From Rubrivivax sp. (lineage in GTDB: Bacteria > Pseudomonadota > Gammaproteobacteria > Burkholderiales > Burkholderiaceae), in assembly GCA_004211235.1 (NCBI GenBank), contig SEEY01000205.1, positions 1 through 6,966 on the forward strand: 6,966 nt of DNA, given 5' to 3'. Numbering within the stretch: position 1 is the stretch's first letter; every line of letters begins with the position of its first letter. Under the pieces are notes generated by a model, which worked only from the letters and a program-made list of their open reading frames with translations, ran no database searches and was not told the DNA's origin. A program made the translations under genes and the position numbers. Of the stretch, positions 1 through 5,214 are shown one piece after another.

Positions 1-833
1 CCTACAACTGCCTGGAAAGCTACGCCGCCTCGCTGCAGGAGGCGCTGAGCCGGCCCTACCCGGCCTATGAAGCCATCGGCGTGCAGACGCCCGGCGGCGA
101 CTACAACCAGCTCTCCACCAGCCTGCTGCAGATCGAGAACGAGTTCTACAGCACCATCCGCGCCAAGCGCGTGATCCGCTCGGGCGAGCGGCCGCTGCAT
201 GCGCTGCGCGAGCGCGGCGTCGAGTACATCGAGGTGCGGCTGATGGACCTCGACCCCTTCGAGCCGGTCGGCATCGGCGCCGACGCCATGCGCGTGCTGG
301 ACGCCTTCCTGCTGCACTGCCTGCACAGCGACAGCCCGCCGGACACGCCGGAAGAGATCGCCGCCAACGCCCGCAACCAGCATCACGTCGCCGCGCGCGG
401 CCGCGAGCCGGGCCTGATGCTGGAGCACTGGCAGGGCGGCCAGCGCAGCCTGCAGGACTGGGCCGGCGAGATCGTGGCGGGCTGTGCGCGGCAGGCCGAG
501 GCCCTGGATGCCGCCCACGGCGGGCATGCCTACCGCGGCGCGCTGGAGCGGGTGGCCGAGCGGCTGAAGCGCCCCGAGCTGTGCCCGTCGGCGCGCGTGC
601 TGGCCGTCATGGCGCAGGACTTCGACGACAGCCACATCGGCTTCATTCGCCGCCAGAGCGACGCCACCCGCGCGACCCTGCTGGCCCTGCCGTTCCCGGA
701 GGCGCTGCAGCTGCGTTTCGAGAAGATGGCGGCGCAGTCGCTCGCCGAGCAGGCCCGCATCGAGGCGGCCGACACGCTGGACTTCGAGGCCTTCCGGCGC
801 TTCTACGTGGCGCCTGAGCGAATGGCGGTGTAG
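1..833 (+). CDS. gshA: Glutamate-cysteine ligase, C-terminal half (5' end outside window)
   Basis: This enzyme makes gamma-glutamylcysteine from glutamate and cysteine with ATP, the first and usually rate-limiting step of cytosolic glutathione synthesis. The reading frame is open from base 3 to a TAG at 831-833, giving 276 visible residues, roughly half of the usual 510-530. The segments LQIENEFY, IRAKRV, SGERPLHALRERGVEYIEVR and DPFEPVGI match the E. coli-type (class I) GshA, as recalled from the family. So does the C-terminal region, with a GGHAY stretch and an IEAADT ending. The GTG at base 81 is an internal codon, not a start, because matching sequence continues in frame to the window edge. 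No frameshift or internal stop is seen. The next gene is convergent, so gshA ends its transcription unit here. Confidence 0.93.
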   Translation, partial: YNCLESYAASLQEALSRPYPAYEAIGVQTPGGDYNQLSTSLLQIENEFYSTIRAKRVIRSGERPLHALRERGVEYIEVRLMDLDPFEPVGIGADAMRVLDAFLLHCLHSDSPPDTPEEIAANARNQHHVAARGREPGLMLEHWQGGQRSLQDWAGEIVAGCARQAEALDAAHGGHAYRGALERVAERLKRPELCPSARVLAVMAQDFDDSHIGFIRRQSDATRATLLALPFPEALQLRFEKMAAQSLAEQARIEAADTLDFEAFRRFYVAPERMAV

Positions 834-843
834 GAGCGTGGGC

Positions 844-868
844 GGCAGAGGGCGTGGCCCGCGCTGCC
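844..868. terminator. Hairpin between convergent gshA and the c-di-GMP gene, possible bidirectional terminator
   Basis: A 5-bp outer stem (GGCAG at 844-848 with CTGCC at 864-868) encloses a 4-bp inner stem (GGGC at 850-853 with GCCC at 857-860) around a GTG loop. The inner and outer stems are separated by an asymmetric internal loop. It lies in the 42-base gap between two convergent stop codons, where a shared terminator is expected. There is no T-run on either side, so a classical rho-independent mechanism is not supported. In DNA this GC-rich such hairpins also occur by chance. Confidence 0.3.
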
Positions 869-875
869 CCCGCGG

Positions 876-3041
876 CTAGGCCGTTTCCGCGCAGACCGAG
901 TCGCGGAAATCGAGCCTGCCCTCGGCATCGTGGGGCCGCGTGGCCCACAGCGCCAGATCCGCCGCCGGCATGGGCCGAGCGAACAGGAAGCCCTGCAGCT
1001 TGTCGCAGTGCTTGGCGCGCAGCACGGCGGCCTGCCCCTCGGTCTCAACGCCTTCGGCCACCACCTCCAAGCCCAGTGCATGGGCCAGGTCGATGACGGC
1101 CTTGACGATGGCCCGGGCGTCGGCGCTCGTTTCCAGGTCCTGGATGAAGCTGCGGTCGATCTTGAGCTGCGACACCGGCAGGCGGCGCAGGTAGGACAGG
1201 CTGGAGTAGCCGGTGCCGAAGTCGTCGATGGACAGGCTCACGCCGAGCGCGCCCAGGCGCTGCAGCACCTTCTCGGTGGCGCCGGCGTCTTCCATGGCGA
1301 CCGATTCGGTGATCTCGCAGCTGAGCTGGGAGGCGTCGAGGTGGTGGCGGGCGAGGGCCTGTTGCAGGCGCTGCAGCAGCGCCTCCGGCTGGCGCAGCTG
1401 CTGCACCGACAGGTTGATGGCCACGCGCAGCCTGACGCCCTGGTCGCGCCATTGCGCGATCTGCCGGCAGGCCTCGTCGATGACCCAGTCGCCCAGCGCG
1501 ACGATGATGCCGAAGCGCTCCGCGACCGGAATGATGACCCCCGGGCTGACGTTGCCGCGCTTGGGGTGCTGCCAGCGCAGCAGCGCCTCTACGCCCAGCA
1601 CGCGCTGGGTGTCGCCGGCGACCTTGGGCTGGTAGTGCAGGCTGAGGCCCTCGCCGCCCGCCTCGAGCGCCGCGCGCAGGTCGCGCGCCAGTTCGAGCTG
1701 GTCGCGCACCCCGTCCTGCATGTGCGCCTCGAAGAACGCAAAGCCGTTGCCGCCGCCGCGCTTGACGGCCTGCGCCGCGGAGTCGGCCTGGGCGATCAGC
1801 GCACGGCTGGGGATGTCCGGGCCGCTGTACAGCGCGATGCCGATGGAGGCCGACAGGCGCAGCACCTGGTTGATCTGGCTGACCTGCCCGTGGCCGCCCA
1901 GGTTCACGGACATCGGCAGGGCCAGCGAGTCAAGCAGGCGCTGCGCGATCTGCGCCAGCACGGCCTCGCCCGTCTCGCCCTCGATGAGCACGACGAACTC
2001 GTCGGCGCCGAGCCGGGCCAGCGTGTCGTGGCCGCGTGCCTGGGCCTGCAGGCGTGCCGCCACTTCCAGCAACACGGCGTCGCCGGCCGCGTGGCCGAAG
2101 GAATCGTTGACGGGCTTGAAACCGTCGAGGTTGAGCATCAGCAGCGCCGCGCCGGCACCGTCGCGCCGGCCGCGCGCAAGGGCGTGGCTGATGCGGTCGT
2201 CCAGCAGCTGCCGGTTGGCCAGGCCGGTCAGCGGGTCGCGCAGTGCGCGCTCGTTGAGTTCAGTGGTGGCGGCCTGCAGCGACTGCTGCAGCCGCTGGCT
2301 GCGGCGCTGGCCATGGGCGTCCAGCGCGGAGGTGAACAGCGTCAGCAGCAGCAGCGCGAAGGTGGCACTGGCGACGAGCACGCCGAGGTTCTCCCCGCCC
2401 AGCGAGTCGGCACTCAGGCAGACCGAGGCCGCGTCGATGCCGGCAGCCGCCATGCCGGTGTAGTGCATGCCGGCCACCGCCGCGCCCATCACCAGCGAAG
2501 CCACCGCCTGACCCCAGAGCACCCAGCGCCGCGCCAGCCTGCGCAGCGCGAAGAAGACGCACAGCGCCGCCGCGGCCGCGCCCGTGGCCACGGCGGCCGA
2601 GGCCGCGACCAGCGTCCAGTTCCAGCGGATGCCCGGCGCCAGCTGCAGCGCCGCCATGCCGGTGTAGTGCATCGCGCAGATGCCCAGGCCCATGCTCGTT
2701 GCGCCGAGCGCCAGCCGCCGCGGCGTCAGGCGGTCCTCGGCGGCGGTGCGAAGTGCGATGGCCGAGACGAGAACGGCCGCCAGCCAGCTCAGCAGCGTGA
2801 TGAAGGCGTCGTAGCCGACCTCGAAAGGCAGCTTCAGCGCCAGCATGCCGACGAAGTGCATGGCCCAGATGCCCGTGCCCATCGACAGCGAGCCGGCGAC
2901 CCACCAGCCGCGCGCCAGCGCCTGGTCGGGGCTGCGCACGCGTTGGGCCAGGTTCAGCGCCACATACGAGGCGAAGACGGCAGTGATATAGGACAGCACG
3001 ACGACCGCGGGGTCGAAGCGCAGCGCGAGAACGGCGGGCAT
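876..3041 (-). CDS. MHYT-GGDEF-EAL membrane protein, probable c-di-GMP phosphodiesterase with degenerate cyclase domain
   Basis: This is a 721-residue inner-membrane protein of c-di-GMP metabolism. Residues 1-240 form an MHYT sensor with about seven membrane segments and three motifs: MHFVGM (61-66), MHYTGM (124-129) and MHYTGM (192-197). MHYT domains are proposed to bind copper and sense a diatomic gas such as O2, NO or CO. A linker (about 241-265) leads to the GGDEF domain (about 266-438). That domain keeps FK (308-309), ND (312-313), GD (320-321) and an RxxD inhibitory site (336-339) exactly five residues before the signature. However, the signature is GADEF (345-349) and the first metal Asp is Asn304. 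The EAL domain (about 445-700) looks complete: E485 of EALLRW, N543, E576, D606-D607, K627, E663 and E666, and Q683. Hydrolysis of c-di-GMP is therefore the likelier activity; cyclase activity is doubtful. The architecture resembles MucR and NbdA of Pseudomonas. The ATG is the only usable start: a TAG lies in frame seven codons upstream. I see no clear Shine-Dalgarno. Confidence 0.93.
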   Translation of the reverse strand: MPAVLALRFDPAVVVLSYITAVFASYVALNLAQRVRSPDQALARGWWVAGSLSMGTGIWAMHFVGMLALKLPFEVGYDAFITLLSWLAAVLVSAIALRTAAEDRLTPRRLALGATSMGLGICAMHYTGMAALQLAPGIRWNWTLVAASAAVATGAAAAALCVFFALRRLARRWVLWGQAVASLVMGAAVAGMHYTGMAAAGIDAASVCLSADSLGGENLGVLVASATFALLLLTLFTSALDAHGQRRSQRLQQSLQAATTELNERALRDPLTGLANRQLLDDRISHALARGRRDGAGAALLMLNLDGFKPVNDSFGHAAGDAVLLEVAARLQAQARGHDTLARLGADEFVVLIEGETGEAVLAQIAQRLLDSLALPMSVNLGGHGQVSQINQVLRLSASIGIALYSGPDIPSRALIAQADSAAQAVKRGGGNGFAFFEAHMQDGVRDQLELARDLRAALEAGGEGLSLHYQPKVAGDTQRVLGVEALLRWQHPKRGNVSPGVIIPVAERFGIIVALGDWVIDEACRQIAQWRDQGVRLRVAINLSVQQLRQPEALLQRLQQALARHHLDASQLSCEITESVAMEDAGATEKVLQRLGALGVSLSIDDFGTGYSSLSYLRRLPVSQLKIDRSFIQDLETSADARAIVKAVIDLAHALGLEVVAEGVETEGQAAVLRAKHCDKLQGFLFARPMPAADLALWATRPHDAEGRLDFRDSVCAETA

Positions 3042-3118
3042 GCCGGCAGTATGGGAGCGCTACATCCGGATTCGCAGTTAGGAAACGGGGCAGCCGTGAA
3101 CAGCTGACGCCGGCGCGC

Positions 3119-3156
3119 AAAAAAAAAGAGACCCGGTCAGCAGGCTGCCGGGTCTT
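3119..3156 (-). terminator. Strong rho-independent terminator, acting on leftward transcription
   Basis: On the plus strand nine A (3119-3127) precede a hairpin. AGACCCGG (3129-3136) pairs with CCGGGTCT (3148-3155) over 8 bp, with a possible extra G-T pair at 3128/3156. The stem continues past a bulged T3137 as CAG (3138-3140) with CTG (3145-3147) around a CAGG tetraloop. Read on the minus strand this is a long GC-rich stem followed directly by nine U, the classical intrinsic terminator form. On the plus strand no T-run follows, so it acts leftward only. It lies 77 bases before the ATG of the MHYT-GGDEF-EAL gene. It therefore ends either a transcript coming from the right (antisense to the YecA-like gene), a small RNA, or the leader of the downstream gene. 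Confidence 0.85.
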
Positions 3157-3159
3157 CAA

Positions 3160-3175
3160 GCCCTCGGGTGAGGGC
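3160..3175 (-). other. Second small hairpin adjacent to the leftward terminator
   Basis: GCCCTC (3160-3165) pairs perfectly with GAGGGC (3170-3175) around a four-base loop. On the minus-strand transcript it would form just before the terminator hairpin, separated by only about four bases. Two tandem hairpins ending in a U-run look like the 3' portion of a structured RNA, either a leader or a small RNA. A 6-bp stem alone can arise by chance in GC-rich DNA, so its role is inferred from its position only. Confidence 0.4.
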
Positions 3176-3255
3176 GTCGTTGGGAAGAATCACTGTAGGG
3201 GCCGCGCCGCCCGCGGGGCAGGCAATATTCACGCGGCACTCTCCATAATCGCGCC

Positions 3256-3918
3256 ATGTCCGCCCCACAGCACCGCGCCGATCAAGCCCTCTCCGAAGCC
3301 GACCTCGAGCGCCTGCAGACGCTGCTCGACGCGCTGCCGGCACCGCTGGAGCCGCTGGACGTCAGCATGGCCGACGGCTACCTCTGCGGCGTGCTGCTGC
3401 AGCCCGAGGCCGTGCCGCTGGAGCGCTGGCTGCCGCCCATCCTCGACAGCGAGGGCCGGCCGACCCCGCAGCGCCTGAGCGACGAGCTCATCGCGCTGCT
3501 GCGCCGCCGCCACAAGGAGCTCAACCTCGCCATCGTCGGCCGGCAGTGGTTCGACCCCTGGGTGTTCGAGCTCGACGAGGACGCGACGCCGAGCGAGACC
3601 GTGCTGCCCTGGGTGGCCGGCTTCGCCCATGCGCTGGACGCTCACCCGGCGCTGATGAAGCTGCCAGAGGAAGCGCTGCTGGAGCCGCTCGCCGCGCTGT
3701 ACCTGCACCTCGACCCGGACGACCTGGAAGACGCCGACGCCCTGCTGGAGGAGATCGAGTCGCTGGAGCCGCCGGTCGACCTTGAACAGGCTGTCGAGGG
3801 ACTGGTCAGTGCGGTGCTGATGCTCGCCGATGTGTCGCGGCCGCTCAAGCCGCAGCAAACAGGCGCCGGGCGTGCAGGCCCAGCCCGGTCGCGACCGAGG
3901 CAAACCGGTCGCCGGTGA
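3256..3918 (+). CDS. YecA/YgfB family (UPF0149) protein
   Basis: This is a soluble, acidic 220-residue protein with no signal peptide or membrane segment. The N-terminal part (about 15-65), with DALPAPLEPLDVSMADGYLCGVL followed by LERWLPPIL, is the characteristic start of the YecA/YgfB family. The middle and C-terminal part (about 75-195) is helical, with a FDPWVFELDED stretch and repeated Asp/Glu/Leu helices. The family's molecular role is poorly defined. Some members carry a C-terminal SEC-C zinc motif, but no such Cys/His cluster is seen here. The ATG follows a CATAAT box by only six bases and has no visible Shine-Dalgarno, so a leaderless message is possible. Residues 197-220, a basic Gly/Arg/Gln tail, lie in the 74-base overlap with the convergent Hsp70-like gene and do not resemble the rest of the protein. 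I judge them to be unconserved read-on sequence. Confidence 0.85.
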   Translation: MSAPQHRADQALSEADLERLQTLLDALPAPLEPLDVSMADGYLCGVLLQPEAVPLERWLPPILDSEGRPTPQRLSDELIALLRRRHKELNLAIVGRQWFDPWVFELDEDATPSETVLPWVAGFAHALDAHPALMKLPEEALLEPLAALYLHLDPDDLEDADALLEEIESLEPPVDLEQAVEGLVSAVLMLADVSRPLKPQQTGAGRAGPARSRPRQTGRR

Positions 3919-5131
3919 CGCGCGCCGCGGCCGGGAAGCCGGCGGCCATGCCGTCCACGAGCAGGCGCAGCCCGGTTGAGCCGCCGGTGAAGTAGAGGGC
4001 GTCGATCTGTCCGGTCTTGAGGCCGGCAAGCGCCACCGTTTCGTGGGCTGTCGCGATGATGCGGTCGAGGTCGGCCCGCAAGGCGTTCACGGCCAGGCGC
4101 TCGCTGAGCGGCAGCACCAGCCCGGGCTCGATGTGGCCGAGGTCCACGGTCGTGTCGTCTCCGCCCGAGACGGCGATCTTGGCGCCCTCGGCGCGTGCGG
4201 CCAGCTCATGGCCCAGGCGCTCCTCCAGCACCGTCATCAGCCGCGCATGCTGGCGCACGTCGTTGAACCAGCTCTTCATGCCGCGCCATTCGGCCACCCG
4301 CAAAGGCGCGTAGCAGGTGTTGATGAGGTGCCAGGTCGCCAGGTCGAAGTAGATGCCGCTGGGCACCTCGCGGCCGCTCGGGCCGACGGCCCGGTAGCCG
4401 AACTCGGGCAGCAGGCCGGCCAGTTCGATGTGGCGGTCGAAATCGGTGCCGGCAATGTGCACGCCGTGGCTGGCCAGGATGTCGTCGCGCCGCGCCAGAC
4501 GCTGCACGCGCTCGGGGCCGACGCGCACGATGGAGAAGTCGCTCGTGCCGCCGCCGATGTCGGCCACCAGCACGAGCTGCTCGCCCTTGCCTTCCTGGAT
4601 GGCCTGCTGCTCGAAGTCGAACGCCGCGGCGATCGGCTCGTACTGGAAGTGCACCTCCTGGAAGCCCACCGCCCGCGCGCAGGATTCCAGCTGCGCCTGG
4701 GCTGCCGCGTCGCGCTCGGGCTCGCCGTCGACGAAGAAGACCGGCCGGCCCAGTACCGCACGCGCGGGCTCGCCGGCCAGCCGGCGCAGGCGCTTCAGGT
4801 AGCCGGCGACGATGTCCGAATACTTGGCGCCGCGGCCGCCGCCGACGTCGGTGGTCTGTTCGATCAGCGGCGAGCCGAGGATGCTCTTCATCGACCGCAT
4901 CAGCCGGCCGTCGTGGCCGTCGACATAGGCGGCCACGGCGGCACGGCCGAAGGCGCGCGGCGGGCCGTCCACATCATGCCGGCCCTCGGCGAAATAGAAG
5001 ACGGCGGTGGGCATCGTGCGCTGGCCGGGCTCCAGCTCAACGAGGCGCATGGCGCTCGCGCCTTCCGGCACGGCCACGGCGGAATTCGAGGTGCCGAAGT
5101 CGATGGCGCAGAAGCTGGACGGGGTGCTCAT
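3845..5131 (-). CDS. yegD: YegD-like Hsp70 family ATPase (nucleotide-binding domain only)
   Basis: This 428-residue cytosolic protein has the actin/Hsp70 ATPase fold but no substrate-binding domain, as in E. coli YegD (about 450 residues). ATP-site motifs appear in order: phosphate-1 IDFGTSNS (10-17); Lys82 in MKSILG, at the place of the DnaK catalytic Lys; the connect segment with FQYEPIAAAFDF (162-173) and Glu165; phosphate-2 DIGGGTSDFS (191-200) with Thr196 and Asp198; and the adenosine motif FTGGST (381-386). The residues expected for ATP hydrolysis are therefore present. Without a peptide-binding domain and lid it is unlikely to be a classical chaperone. Its client and role are unknown. 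The N-terminus starts directly before the first ATPase strand, which supports the chosen ATG; no strong Shine-Dalgarno precedes it. Its 3' end overlaps the convergent YecA-like gene by 74 bases, and it is divergent from the lipoprotein gene. Confidence 0.88.
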   Translation of the reverse strand: MSTPSSFCAIDFGTSNSAVAVPEGASAMRLVELEPGQRTMPTAVFYFAEGRHDVDGPPRAFGRAAVAAYVDGHDGRLMRSMKSILGSPLIEQTTDVGGGRGAKYSDIVAGYLKRLRRLAGEPARAVLGRPVFFVDGEPERDAAAQAQLESCARAVGFQEVHFQYEPIAAAFDFEQQAIQEGKGEQLVLVADIGGGTSDFSIVRVGPERVQRLARRDDILASHGVHIAGTDFDRHIELAGLLPEFGYRAVGPSGREVPSGIYFDLATWHLINTCYAPLRVAEWRGMKSWFNDVRQHARLMTVLEERLGHELAARAEGAKIAVSGGDDTTVDLGHIEPGLVLPLSERLAVNALRADLDRIIATAHETVALAGLKTGQIDALYFTGGSTGLRLLVDGMAAGFPAAARVTGDRFASVATGLGLHARRLFAAA

Positions 5132-5214
5132 GACATCTTGCCGGCCCGTGGGCCAGCCCTAGGGAGGGCCGGGGATTCTAGGAACACAATCGCGCGCCTG
5201 AATTTGGAGACACG
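5132..5214. promoter_or_regulatory. 83-base divergent promoter region between yegD-like and prsT-like genes
   Basis: Two outward-facing genes start here, so promoters for both must lie in these bases or inside the neighbouring genes. Short inverted repeats are visible: GGCCC/GGGCC around 5143-5154, and GCCCT/AGGGC at 5156-5169 including the palindrome CCCTAGGG. A somewhat AT-richer patch (about 5174-5190) precedes the plus-strand start. No confident -35/-10 pair or known operator could be assigned. Confidence 0.4.
5206..5210 (+). promoter_or_regulatory. Ribosome binding site of the prsT-like gene
   Basis: GGAGA ends four bases before the ATG at 5215, which is good Shine-Dalgarno spacing. Together with the lipoprotein signal peptide that begins at this codon, it fixes the start of the gene. 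Confidence 0.75.

Larger units (their letters stand above)
3042..3255. other. 214-base non-coding region between divergent c-di-GMP and YecA-like genes
   Basis: This gap separates the divergent starts of the MHYT-GGDEF-EAL gene (left, minus) and the YecA-like gene (right, plus), so it should hold both promoters. It contains a leftward intrinsic terminator (3119-3156), a second perfect 6-bp hairpin (3160-3175) and a CATAAT box just before the plus-strand ATG. I could not identify a convincing -35/-10 pair on either strand. No credible small protein was seen. The minus-strand frame reading through part of it has composition typical of a shadow frame. Confidence 0.6.

Noticed and set aside
81..833. 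A complete gene starting at the GTG at base 81.
   Set aside because: The same frame stays open to the left edge with residues that continue the GshA match, so the GTG is internal and the gene is truncated by the window.
930..3107. A 725-codon open frame on the plus strand, opposite the MHYT-GGDEF-EAL gene and slightly longer than it.
   Set aside because: Its translation is dominated by Gln, His, Arg, Ala and Val with no recognisable domain, the pattern expected from the complement of GC-rich codons. The minus-strand frame has three complete domains with motifs in order.
3042..3255. A c-di-GMP riboswitch or 6S RNA in the leader of the c-di-GMP gene.
   Set aside because: I compared the minus strand with the GEMM core elements and with the 6S closing stem and bubble as I remember them and found no match. 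Only the two hairpins are supported.
3229..4029. A 266-codon minus-strand frame opposite the YecA-like gene.
   Set aside because: Low-complexity Gln/Arg/Leu/Val composition, and the plus-strand frame has a clear YecA/YgfB family opening segment.
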